From contig CAWKOH010000010.1 of the NCBI GenBank assembly GCA_963851245.1, positions 62,001 through 126,000 of the forward strand: a stretch of 64,000 nucleotides of DNA. Reading direction: 5' to 3'. The position numbers and the translations under genes were made by a program. The notes under the pieces are model-generated. The model searched no databases and was not told where the DNA came from. It saw nothing but the letters and a program-made list of their open reading frames with translations. Positions 9,578 to 17,654 of this stretch are shown here, piece by piece. Origin of the DNA: CAWKOH01 sp963851245. GTDB taxonomy: Bacteria > Actinomycetota > Acidimicrobiia > Acidimicrobiales > Palsa-688. Numbering within the stretch: position 1 is the first letter of the stretch; each line of letters begins with the position of its first letter.

Positions 9578-10894
9578 TCAATCTGGTCGGACCGGATCGA
9601 TGACGGAGGTCGAATACGACCAACGGCTGGTCAATGGAACGGCGAGGCGCCTGGCGACGGCATCACGGCGACGGGCCAGGGTTGCGGCCCGCTCGGCCTT
9701 ATTGACGCGTGTGGTGCCGGGGTGGAGAAGGGCGTCGATCTCGGCGACAGGCACGAGCTTCGTGGTGGGCTGGGGACGATGGCTGACCATGACCCAACGG
9801 ATGATGATCACACCTCGCTCGTGACCGACCGTGTCCAGCCAATTCGCCACGCCGGGGTCGTCTTGCGACACGACGACCCGGCATACGCCATCGGGATCGA
9901 CCTCAACCTGATGTCCGTTGAGGCTGCTCTGGTGGTTCGAGAAGTCGAACGTCCGGTACCACATGTCCCCCACCGAGATACTCCAGAACAGGCCTTCGGG
10001 AGGGGTGAACTCGACGAGAAGGGCGTTACCGTCAGGTATGACGAAGAAGCCCTTGACCGAAGAGCGGGCATCGTTCATGCCCGTCGCGGGCAATGGCCTC
10101 GGCGCTGGAATCAGGTTGTCACCCTCGCTCCGAAACGAATGGACCATGTCGACCCAGTAGTCGGCGTTGTCGGCGATGAGCTGACCCAAGGCATGCAGCT
10201 GCTCTCCAACCTCAGCCGCGCTCGGGGTCCGCAGGCAGAGAGGCACGGTGTCGGGATCTGCATCCAGCCGTTCGATAGCGAGATGCGGGACGTCCTCGGC
10301 ATCCCAGTTGTAGACCGCCCGTCGCACGAGGACGGACCTCGCTCCTGCCGGAAGCTCGATCCAGTTTCCCGTTTGCTTCACGCGGGACAGGGTGACCTCG
10401 AAGCGTCCTCCTTCTCGAACCTCGAATTCGTCGAGGTAACGGATGAGGGGACGACCCTGACCCGAGATGACGAATTCCAGCATCCTTATAGAGCCGACCA
10501 CTCCGTAGATCCGGAACACTCCCTGATCGCTGATAGGTGCGCTGATCAGCGCGCCGTCGGGGTTGTCCATACCGACCTTGACGACGTCGGTCTGAACCCG
10601 GACGAACGCCGGGTTAGCGGCGTCGGTACGGTAGAGCTCCTGCTCCACCAGACTGTGGACGAGCCCCAGAAGGTACCGGAATCCCTCGGCCAGATCAGTC
10701 TCTGAAACCGCGTCCTCGGAGCGCAGGATCGAGTGGCCGGCCGATCGGAGTCCATCGCAGAAGCTTTCCCACGCCTTACCCTGCACGAGGGCCTGAGCGA
10801 ACTCGGCCTCATTCTCCTTTAATCTTCCGTCTCGGTCGAACCCGATGCCGGGCATCGGTGGCGTCGAATCCTTGGTAAAGGTATAGACAGGCAC
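9578..10894 (-). CDS. DUF1214-domain protein
   Basis: A 438-aa protein without signal peptide or membrane helices. The C-terminal half has the strand pattern of DUF1214 proteins (GNALLVEFTPPEGLFWSIS, then MWYRTFDFSNHQSSLNGHQ). The N-terminal half is helical with LVQGKAWESFCDGLRSAG. Function is unknown; in actinobacteria these proteins often stand beside sulfotransferases and steroid or lipid catabolic genes. The last 40 residues are Arg-rich (ATLARRRDAVARRLAVPL). Start GTG 10894 has GGAGG about 13 nt upstream, a long spacing, so the start is moderately sure. Confidence 0.72.
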   Translation of the reverse strand: MPVYTFTKDSTPPMPGIGFDRDGRLKENEAEFAQALVQGKAWESFCDGLRSAGHSILRSEDAVSETDLAEGFRYLLGLVHSLVEQELYRTDAANPAFVRVQTDVVKVGMDNPDGALISAPISDQGVFRIYGVVGSIRMLEFVISGQGRPLIRYLDEFEVREGGRFEVTLSRVKQTGNWIELPAGARSVLVRRAVYNWDAEDVPHLAIERLDADPDTVPLCLRTPSAAEVGEQLHALGQLIADNADYWVDMVHSFRSEGDNLIPAPRPLPATGMNDARSSVKGFFVIPDGNALLVEFTPPEGLFWSISVGDMWYRTFDFSNHQSSLNGHQVEVDPDGVCRVVVSQDDPGVANWLDTVGHERGVIIIRWVMVSHRPQPTTKLVPVAEIDALLHPGTTRVNKAERAATLARRRDAVARRLAVPLTSRWSYSTSVIDPVRPD

Positions 10895-10981
10895 GACGAT
10901 TCTCGGCTCCTCCCCCGGAGGCAGGCCGGACGCCCCACACGGTGTTCGCCGAACCCCCGCAGTGTGGACATGCTAGCAGCG

Positions 10982-11010
10982 TTGCCGAGATATAGACACA
11001 GGGCTAGGAT
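10982..11010 (+). promoter_or_regulatory. Promoter of LLM oxidoreductase gene (leaderless)
   Basis: TTGCCG (10982-10987), 17 nt, TAGGAT (11005-11010), then 7 nt to the GTG at 11018. The fit supports the GTG over an in-frame ATG at 10964, which would lie upstream of the promoter. Confidence 0.55.
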
Positions 11011-11017
11011 CCCGTTT

Positions 11018-11965
11018 GTGCCCGACGACCGGCTCTCTCGTGTCGGTGTGGTCGTCAACCGGGTGACAGGGGTCGATGTTGTTTTGCGGGCTTCCCGGCG
11101 CGTCGAGGACCTCGGATATGGCGCCGCTTGGCTGACCAACGGCGGCCCGGAGGATTGCATGCCCCTCCTTGGCGTTATCGCTCTCCAATGCCGGAGACTG
11201 CGTCTGGGCACGTCCGTGGTTCAGACGTACCCCCGCCACCCAGTCGTGTTGGCTACCGAGGCAAACGTCATAGACCAGCTGGGGCCCGGCCGATTGCGTC
11301 TCGGGGTCGGTCCCAGCCACGACGCAGTCATGGAGACTCTCGGCATTCGCCGGGTGTCTCCGCTCCAGCATTTGCGCGAGTACGTGGAAGTGTTGCAGCT
11401 GCTCTTCAGCGGCAAAGCGGTCGACTACCAAGGCCAGCACTACCAGGTTAGAAGTGCGCTCGATCGCCCCGTGCCGGTATCCGTCATGGTCGGGGCCCTG
11501 CAGCCCAAGACCTTCGAGCTAGCCGGCGGACTCTGCGACGGAGCCATCACCTGGCTGTGCCCTCCGCAGTATCTGGCCACGATGGCGATTCCGGCGCTTG
11601 TCCGGGGGGCGGACCGGTCCAACCGTGAACGGCCGCCGCTCGCGGCCCACCTGGCCGTGTGCGTGCACCATAACGCCCGAGACGTTAGGGAGGCCGTCCG
11701 CGCTGGCGTTCCGAACATCCGGTTCCCGGCCTATCAGCGCATGCTGGTAAGAGCGGGATTTGATGAGGCTGCAATGGGGGTGTGGACCGACCGTCTCGTC
11801 GATCAGGTGATCGCCTGGGGTTCTCCCGACCGGGTTGCATCCCGTATCGACGAGATGTTCCAGGTCGGGGCAGATGAGGTCCTGATCCGCCCCCTCGGCG
11901 TCGGTGAATCAGGAGAGCAGGCGGTCGAGCACACTATCGAAGCCCTTGCCGGCCAGCTCAGCTGA
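11018..11965 (+). CDS. LLM-class flavin-dependent oxidoreductase
   Basis: About 315 aa, luciferase-like TIM barrel. Recognisable parts are GVVVNRVTGVDVVLRASRRV at the N-terminus, LRLGTSVVQTYPRHPVVLAT (second to third strands), GRLRLGVGPSHDAVMETLG and VPVSVMVGALQPKTFELAGG. These resemble F420-dependent oxidoreductases of the MER/F420 group more than FMN luciferases. The cofactor is inferred. Neighbours are the divergent DUF1214 gene and a downstream amidohydrolase with 214 nt between. Start GTG 11018 is set by the leaderless promoter. Confidence 0.88.
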   Translation: MPDDRLSRVGVVVNRVTGVDVVLRASRRVEDLGYGAAWLTNGGPEDCMPLLGVIALQCRRLRLGTSVVQTYPRHPVVLATEANVIDQLGPGRLRLGVGPSHDAVMETLGIRRVSPLQHLREYVEVLQLLFSGKAVDYQGQHYQVRSALDRPVPVSVMVGALQPKTFELAGGLCDGAITWLCPPQYLATMAIPALVRGADRSNRERPPLAAHLAVCVHHNARDVREAVRAGVPNIRFPAYQRMLVRAGFDEAAMGVWTDRLVDQVIAWGSPDRVASRIDEMFQVGADEVLIRPLGVGESGEQAVEHTIEALAGQLS

Positions 11966-12179
11966 TCAGGCTCCGAATCGTGCGGCCACCCCGGTCCCGC
12001 CCGATGTGGGAGAGCAGAAACCCTGCGCTTCGAGCATTGCAATTTTGTTTACAATTGGTACCTGTGCTTCGACCTTGCGGGCCACGAACCACCAGTGGAC
12101 GGAGCTGAGACCGCGAGACTGCCGTGACCCATTGTCAGCACCACGCCGGCGACCGCAACCTTCGGTAAGGAGGACCCGA

Positions 12180-13385
12180 ATGAGGCCAAACGACCATTAC
12201 ACCGTGATCACGTCCGACACCCACGCAGGCGCGGCCATGGCCACCTACCGCGAGTACTTGGATGACCGCTACCAGGACGCGTTCGACAAGTGGCGTGGAG
12301 CCTACGCGAATCCCTTCCGCGACCTACAGGGCGACGGTAAGACCCGCAACTGGGACGACGAGCGTCGCAGGAACGAGTTGCACGAAGATGGCATCGTCGC
12401 CGAGGTGGTGTTCCCCAACACGGTGCCTCCGTTCTTCCCTACCGGCGCCATCATGGCCCGCCCGCCGACACCCGAGGAGTTCGAGCTGCGACTGGCCGGC
12501 ATCCGGGCCCACAACCGCTGGCTCGCCGACTGGTGTGACCGATTCCCCGCCGAGCGGGCCGGCATAACCCAGGTCTTCCTGAACGACGTCGGCGAAGCGG
12601 TCGCCGACGCCAGGTTCGCCCACGATTCCCGCCTGCGGGGCGGGATCCTCGTGCCCTACGTGCCCGACGACGCCGTCCACCTCAAGCCGCTCCACGACGA
12701 CCACTACGATCCGTTGTGGAAGGTGTGCGAGGAGCTCGGCGTCGTCATCAACTTCCACTCCGGTGGTGGCCTTCCCAACTATCGTGGGTCGACGGCAGGG
12801 GTCTTTCTGACGCCCATGGAAATGAGCTTCTACGCCAACCGGGCCATGTCACACCTGATCCTCGGAGGTGTCTTCGCTCGATTCCCCCGCCTGCAAGCGG
12901 CCTTTACCGAACAGGGTGCGGACTGGGCGCTCCCCCAGATGCAGATGGCCGACAGGCTCCACCACATGGCGGTGCAGACTGGGCGTATCGGCGAGCTCAG
13001 GCTCGAAAAGGATGCGGCGTTGCCGGAAGCACCCAGCACTTACCTGCGGCGCAACATCTGGTTCGGCACCGCCGTCCACGCGGAGAGCCGAGCGCTGGCC
13101 GAGCTGAGTGACCGAGTGATGTGGGGCAGTGACTACCCTCACTATGAGGGCAGCTATCCGCACAGCAAGAAGGCCATGCGACGCTCGTTCGCCGGGATCG
13201 ATCCGGTCACCGTAAAGAACCTGCTCGGCGGCAACGCGGCTGAGCTGTACGGTTTCGACCTGGATGCACTGGCTCCGCTCGCCGAGCAGTACGGACCGAC
13301 CGTCGAGGAGGTTGCCACCCCGGTCGATCCGGATGACACCAGCGGGTTGGGCTTGATAGGGATGGCCGGCACAGGAATGCGCTGA
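12180..13385 (+). CDS. Amidohydrolase family protein (Amidohydro_2)
   Basis: A 401-aa ACMSD-like barrel protein. Landmarks are SDTHAG at the N-terminus, GGILVPYVPDD, VVINFHSGGGLPNYRG, FARFPRLQAAFTEQGADW and VMWGSDYPHYEGSYPHS. ATG 12180 has AAGGAGGA 5-6 nt upstream. The frame is open further upstream to 11904, but that part overlaps the LLM gene and lacks family similarity. An AT-rich stretch with CAATT/AATTG arms at 12040-12057 may hold its control region. It differs from the DADNH and SVDDH subgroups elsewhere in the window. Confidence 0.9.
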   Translation: MRPNDHYTVITSDTHAGAAMATYREYLDDRYQDAFDKWRGAYANPFRDLQGDGKTRNWDDERRRNELHEDGIVAEVVFPNTVPPFFPTGAIMARPPTPEEFELRLAGIRAHNRWLADWCDRFPAERAGITQVFLNDVGEAVADARFAHDSRLRGGILVPYVPDDAVHLKPLHDDHYDPLWKVCEELGVVINFHSGGGLPNYRGSTAGVFLTPMEMSFYANRAMSHLILGGVFARFPRLQAAFTEQGADWALPQMQMADRLHHMAVQTGRIGELRLEKDAALPEAPSTYLRRNIWFGTAVHAESRALAELSDRVMWGSDYPHYEGSYPHSKKAMRRSFAGIDPVTVKNLLGGNAAELYGFDLDALAPLAEQYGPTVEEVATPVDPDDTSGLGLIGMAGTGMR

Positions 13386-13427
13386 CCGAGTTGTGATCTT
13401 GAGACTTCCATCTTCGCCAGCGTTCGC

Positions 13428-13907
13428 TCAGGAGCGTGCCACCATACCCAGATCCCGGGCGAGGATCTGGAAAGCCAGAACTCTCGAATATGAACGGCTC
13501 TGCGTGAAGCTGCCCCCTGTAACCCAAAACCCTCTTTGACCGGTGGGACGCCACATGGCTCGTAGCTCGCCGTCTTCACCGATTCCCCATATGGGACCGA
13601 CTCTGTCGGCCACCTCGTCGCCGAACAGCCGGCGCACCGTCTCCTGCATGTTGCCGAACCCGACGGCTACCACCACCATGTCGAACGGCATAACACTGTC
13701 ATCGATGAAGACCACCTCGCCCGGCTGCAGACGATCAACCTCGACCCCCTGTTTAACCTTGATGCGCCCGTCGATGATCAGCTGGGAGTCCAAGAAGTCA
13801 CGGTGCAGCGCCCACTGCTGATCGGTGGCGTTCTTGAATACGGTGGTCGCCGGAATCGTGCCTACCACGTCCGCCACTGAACGCAACGAAAGATTCCCGA
13901 AGTTCAT
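13428..13907 (-). pseudogene. Flavin-containing monooxygenase, C-terminal remnant
   Basis: The 159 residues match only the last quarter of NAD(P)/FAD-dependent monooxygenases of about 600 aa: MPFDMVVVAVGFGNMQETVR, FGDEVADRVGPIWGIGEDGE, MWRPTGQRGFWVTGGSF and RVLAFQILARDLGM. FAD- and NADP-binding Rossmann motifs are absent. An ATG with AAGGAGC in front exists at 13907, so a short protein might still be made. It is probably a remnant of a gene whose 5' part was deleted. Confidence 0.7.
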
Positions 13908-13996
13908 AGCTGCTCCTTGGTCTCGTCTGTCCAGACAGCCGACACGGATCGACTCGACACACCATCGAGAAGCATCGGAGGTGCGCCCCCAAGTCG

Positions 13997-14380
13997 TCAG
14001 GCTGGCGCGCGGAAGTTCTTCCCAAAGGCCACGACTTCCTCGACCACGTAATGGGTCATAGACACCGGCGCGTCGGTGTCCATGAAGTTGGGGTGGTCAG
14101 CAAAAGCTTTGCGGCCGCCTTCTCCGGACGCAAGGTTCGGGACGCTGTCCCAGAACATCTCGACGATGCGGTCGAACGCCGGTTCGATCTCTACCGACTC
14201 TCTTTCGTTGAAGCGGTGAGCACGCGCCGCTAGCACGCGATTCTGAACATAAGCGCGAAACCCTGGAACGGCGCGGACCGACTCGATGATCAAGGGCGTG
14301 TGCACATTCCGGTAGTGTCGCTCGCACTCTTCAATGGACAGATTTGGATTGTATTTGAAAAAGGACATGCTCTTATACAC
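13997..14380 (-). CDS. EthD-domain protein
   Basis: A 127-aa dimeric alpha/beta-barrel protein. The N-terminal strand MSFFKYNPNLSIEECERHYR and the NVHTPL segment (residues about 22-31) fit the EthD family. EthD is required for ethyl tert-butyl ether degradation by a P450; relatives include small monooxygenase-like proteins and heme-binding proteins of unknown role. Start GTG 14380 has GGAGG 5 nt upstream; an in-frame ATG lies four codons later. The gene stands alone beside the monooxygenase remnant, 89 nt downstream on the same strand. Confidence 0.82.
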   Translation of the reverse strand: MYKSMSFFKYNPNLSIEECERHYRNVHTPLIIESVRAVPGFRAYVQNRVLAARAHRFNERESVEIEPAFDRIVEMFWDSVPNLASGEGGRKAFADHPNFMDTDAPVSMTHYVVEEVVAFGKNFRAPA

Positions 14381-14517
14381 GCGATCCTCCGAACGAACAC
14401 GCTAACCGTGGGATCGGCTAGCAGGATTGAGAAGCTCGGCGTTACCGACGAACCACTCGTTATGTAAGGTGATTCGGGACATGAGCCACAGAGGCCGCAT
14501 CTGTCGGCGAACCGGAG

Positions 14518-15378
14518 TCAGTCACGGGGACGGCCCGAGTTGTCCGGCACCAGTTCGGCCCGACCGTTAGTAATCACTTTGGCACCACCGGAGGTGGCCT
14601 CGAAGGCGACGACTCCAAGGTCAGCATCGTACAGGTCGACCTGGAGAGCGGCGGGAGGAAAGATCGGTGTGGCGAAGCGGACCGCCACCCTCCTCACCCG
14701 TCGCGGATCGCCCCCTGCCGCCCTCTCGACAACCGCCCGGGTGCACAGCCCCATCGTGCACAGACCGTGCAGGAACACCCGGTCGAACCCGCTCTTGCGG
14801 GCCGCCGCCAAGTCGAAGTGGTGGGCCGAGAAGTCACCTGACATCTGGGCGTAGCGACTAGCCATGTCTTGGTCGACGTTCATCACATACTCGCCGAGAG
14901 GTCGCTCGCGAGCCTGACCCGGGAAGGTGTGCCCCGGGACGTCGTCTCCTATAGAAGGGTGCGAGACGCCAATCAGGACTGTCGTCCACCACTGCTCGAG
15001 GACGAGGTGGCCCGCCGAATCAAGACTGAGGTGGCGCAAGGCGATCCTCGTATTGCTCCTGGCCGGCCGGGCGCCGTGCACCTCTACGAAGGTGCGCAGC
15101 GGCTCCCCGGGAATGACCAAACGATGCAGCATGATGTCGTGCTCGCCGTGTACCCCTCCCGCGGCTGAGCTCAGTACCCGGAATGGGATCAGCTGTTCGA
15201 ACGCGGCGAACTGGGCCTTATAGATCAGCGACGCCGGCGCGGTAGGAGGCACGACCGACCCTTCCCGGTAGTAGGGGTTGGAATCATCGGTCGCATCGGC
15301 AAAGCGCCGGATCAGTTCGGGACCGATAGTGAGATCGAATGGTCCTAGCCGCTGACCCGGCAATAGTTCCTCGGGCAC
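14518..15378 (-). CDS. MaoC-family (double hot-dog) dehydratase
   Basis: About 286 aa with two hot-dog domains. The N-terminal one (LGPFDLTIGPELIRRFADAT onward) is FAS1-like. The C-terminal one carries the hydratase-2 signature SGDFSAHHFDLAAARKSGFD with FLHGL after it. Asp and His of the D-x4-H pattern are present (DFSAHH). Such enzymes hydrate trans-2-enoyl-CoA to (R)-3-hydroxyacyl-CoA. Start: GTG 15378, set by a leaderless promoter; an in-frame TTG at 15414 overlaps the -35 box. Confidence 0.88.
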   Translation of the reverse strand: MPEELLPGQRLGPFDLTIGPELIRRFADATDDSNPYYREGSVVPPTAPASLIYKAQFAAFEQLIPFRVLSSAAGGVHGEHDIMLHRLVIPGEPLRTFVEVHGARPARSNTRIALRHLSLDSAGHLVLEQWWTTVLIGVSHPSIGDDVPGHTFPGQARERPLGEYVMNVDQDMASRYAQMSGDFSAHHFDLAAARKSGFDRVFLHGLCTMGLCTRAVVERAAGGDPRRVRRVAVRFATPIFPPAALQVDLYDADLGVVAFEATSGGAKVITNGRAELVPDNSGRPRD

Positions 15379-15385
15379 GGACCGA

Positions 15386-15414
15386 ACGGTAGGGTAACCC
15401 GATATCGATGTCAA
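15386..15414 (-). promoter_or_regulatory. Promoter of MaoC gene (leaderless)
   Basis: On the minus strand a perfect TTGACA (15414-15409), 17 nt, TACCGT (15391-15386) and 7 nt lead to the GTG at 15378. This is the cleanest leaderless layout in the window. Confidence 0.65.
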
Positions 15415-15496
15415 CCGTCCGGCCGCAGCTCGTGGCGATGGCTTAGGTACAGTCCGGCATTTCGTAGTTAACCGCCTCTAAACCCTGGAGGAAGGC

Positions 15497-16576
15497 ATGG
15501 CGCTGGTCGTCGAAGAGATCACCGGGGGAACCGGTCAACCGTAGGGAATCACCACCCAGACGGTGGGGGTCCACGGAATACCAAAGGACGAAACCCCTAG
15601 CGAGTACTGCGGAGCGGCAATCGAAAGGCCGCCGGGACTGAAAGACAGCGATCCGGGACGCTACGGCACGCTGGAGCATCCCGGCGACGGCTACTCCTAC
15701 GACATGTTCACCCAGGCGGCCCAGCTCCTCGGGCCCGACCGTCGCGGTGACATCGACCCGCTAGGCGCCCTTCCGGTCGAGCACCTGGTGGCCTCCGGTG
15801 GCTCGCAGTCGGCCTGCCGGCTGGCGACCTACTTCAACGCCGTTCATCCGCTCGTTTCGATGTTCGACGCCTTCCTGCTGACCGTGTACGCAGGCCACGG
15901 TTGTGTACTCGATCCCGCCACCGCGCTGGCGCGCCTACCCGAAATAGGAGACAACTCCGTCGTTAAATTACTGCCCTGGAGCAGCCACCTGATCCGCGAC
16001 GACCTGCGCACCCCGGTCATCGTGCTCAACTCCGAGTTCGAGGCGAGCGAGGCTCAGAACCAGCCCGACACCGACTACCTCAGGTGGTGGGAGGTCGCCG
16101 GCACAGCTCACAGCGGCCTTTTCTCGCCTGAGAACCTGGAAGACTTCCTGAAGTTTATGCCTGATGCGTGCAGGGTATCGTTCGCTTCGACCCACCGCGC
16201 CGCCCTGCACCGCCTGCACGGCTGGCTAAATGGCGAGGGACTACCTCCTCATCAGCCGCGGCTGCTCAAGCAGGGTAACCCGCCAGCGATTCCACGGGAC
16301 GAGCACGGAAACGCCATCGGCGGCATCCGCTGGCCCGACGTCGAGGCACCGCTGGGCACCCACACAGGTGAGAGCAGCGGAGACGGATTCGTTCAGCTAA
16401 TGGGCAAGTCCACGCCCTTCCCGGCCGAGAAGGTCCGCGCCCTGTACCCCAGCCAGGAGACCTGGATCGCCAAATACCAGGAAGCGACCCAGCGGCTGGT
16501 CGATTCAGGTGTGGTGCTGTCCGACGACGCGGCCGACATGATCGCCCGAGCCTCCGCCCTCAAGCTGGACCTGTAG
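15497..16576 (+). pseudogene. Alpha/beta hydrolase (Abhydrolase_10 type), N-terminal deletion and stop
   Basis: The long part from 15563 (337 aa) matches the C-terminal two thirds of alpha/beta hydrolases of about 480-500 aa: LEHPGDGYSYDMFTQAAQLL, the nucleophile region VASGGSQSACRLATYF, and VAGTAHSG with a likely catalytic His. In the same frame, after GGAGG at 15488-15492, ATG 15497 starts MALVVEEITGGTGQP, then TAG, then GITTQTVGVHGIP. MALVVEEITGG resembles the family's VVVEWLNVSGG strand and GITTQTVGVHG its next conserved block. About 25 residues between these and the first 100 or more are lost, and a stop separates them. A GTG at 15563 could restart translation. Confidence 0.72.
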
Positions 16577-16592
16577 GCACTCTGTCCGGAAG

Positions 16593-16618
16593 GCAAAGGT
16601 TATGGCGCCAACCTTGCT
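16593..16618 (+). terminator. Possible bidirectional hairpin between convergent genes
   Basis: AAGGTT (16596-16601) and AACCTT (16610-16615) are inverted repeats around ATGGCGCC. The stem lies between the convergent hydrolase remnant and TetR gene. There is no T-run, so a terminator role is only possible. Confidence 0.3.
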
Positions 16619-16649
16619 CGCCTTATGTAAGTTGCGTAACGGCAGGCGG

Positions 16650-17297
16650 CTAGGAGGTCGGCGGCGGCGCGAGCGCCGACGTGACCCATTCGTCACACGC
16701 CTTGAGAACACTACGCATGTCGGTCACTGCCGAATCTGTGAGCATGAGGGCGGCGGTCCCGCGGATGAGCCCGAGGAGCAGTACTGCCGTGGCCGCCGGA
16801 TCTGCATCCTTGCGGATCGAGCCGTCACGCTGGCCGAAGGCGATCAGCTCCGACAAGCCGTCGTAGCCGCGGCGTTCGGCCTCAACCATCCCCTCCACCG
16901 ATGAGTTCGAAGGAAAGGTGGATCCCCACATGACGATCAGGGCGCGCTCATCGGAGGTCGGATTCTCGAAATGGTGAAGGTAGGCCCTCACCATCAGCCG
17001 GACCATCTCGAGGCCCTGCTGCTCGCCGGCCGGTCGTGCGTGGTCACGAAATGAAGCGGTCGTCGAAGATTGCAGCCGGTCTTGAGCCCGTTGGGCCAGC
17101 CGGGCCACCAGAGCGTTCTTCGTTCCGAAGTGGTGCGTCGACAGTCCCCGGCTTACTCCTGCTCGCTCTCCTATACCGGCCAGGGACGCCCTTTCTACTC
17201 CGCGCTCCGCGATGAGATCGGCGGCGGCGTCAAGGAGGGCCTCCTCCGATCGGTTGCGGCGCTCAACCTGAGTCCGTCGTACTCCAGCGGCAACCAT
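16650..17297 (-). CDS. TetR-family transcriptional regulator
   Basis: About 215 aa. The N-terminal helix-turn-helix covers residues about 15-60 (EALLDAAADLIAERGVERAS, then LAGIGERAGVSRGLSTHHFG). The C-terminal ligand domain is helical. ATG 17297 is preferred over a TTG two codons upstream. The gene is divergent from the livHM-livG-livF cluster with about 357 nt between. An 18-bp dyad and a strong promoter lie in that gap, so this protein probably represses the importer operon and perhaps itself; the ligand would be the imported compound or its CoA ester (inference). Confidence 0.92.
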   Translation of the reverse strand: MVAAGVRRTQVERRNRSEEALLDAAADLIAERGVERASLAGIGERAGVSRGLSTHHFGTKNALVARLAQRAQDRLQSSTTASFRDHARPAGEQQGLEMVRLMVRAYLHHFENPTSDERALIVMWGSTFPSNSSVEGMVEAERRGYDGLSELIAFGQRDGSIRKDADPAATAVLLLGLIRGTAALMLTDSAVTDMRSVLKACDEWVTSALAPPPTS

Positions 17298-17393
17298 CAG
17301 CAATCCAGCCTATACGTTGCGAGGTGGGCAAAAGGATTGGCTGGCCGCCCATCGCCATCCCTGGACGCGGGAGCGATCCGCGAACACGGCCGA

Positions 17394-17422
17394 TTGACAC
17401 TGATCACTCATTGCTGTACGGT
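17394..17422 (+). promoter_or_regulatory. Promoter of the liv importer operon
   Basis: TTGACA (17394-17399), a 17-nt spacer and TACGGT (17417-17422) make a near-consensus promoter pointing at the importer genes. It would give a 5' leader of about 225 nt before the ATG at 17655. Confidence 0.6.
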
Positions 17423-17449
17423 CGGTCAGTAACTTGCGGAGGGTCACGT

Positions 17450-17467
17450 GGTCGGAACCTTCCGACC
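17450..17467. promoter_or_regulatory. 18-bp dyad, candidate TetR operator
   Basis: GGTCGGAA and TTCCGACC are perfect 8-nt arms separated by CC. A further GGTCGGTC half-like element overlaps the promoter at 17420-17427. Size and position fit a TetR operator just downstream of the liv promoter. Confidence 0.5.
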
Positions 17468-17654
17468 CACGGATTGAGAGTCATGGGGGGTCAAGAAGTG
17501 GGTCGAAGTATGTGTCGGCGGCGACGTGTCGAAGCTGCGCTTCCGTTGACGTGCCCACCGATCTAACCGCACAGGCGACCGATGTCATTGCATCGGGCTC
17601 GATCCGAATGACCAGAACAAGATTGCTTAGCTGATCCCGGGGCGGACAGGTTCG

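Noticed and set aside
9722..10705. Open frame of 327 codons on the plus strand
   Set aside because: Antisense to the DUF1214 gene; no family similarity.
17468..17654. Riboswitch or attenuator in the long leader of the liv operon
   Set aside because: Apart from the dyad at 17450-17467, no conserved riboswitch core or hairpin with U-run was recognised.
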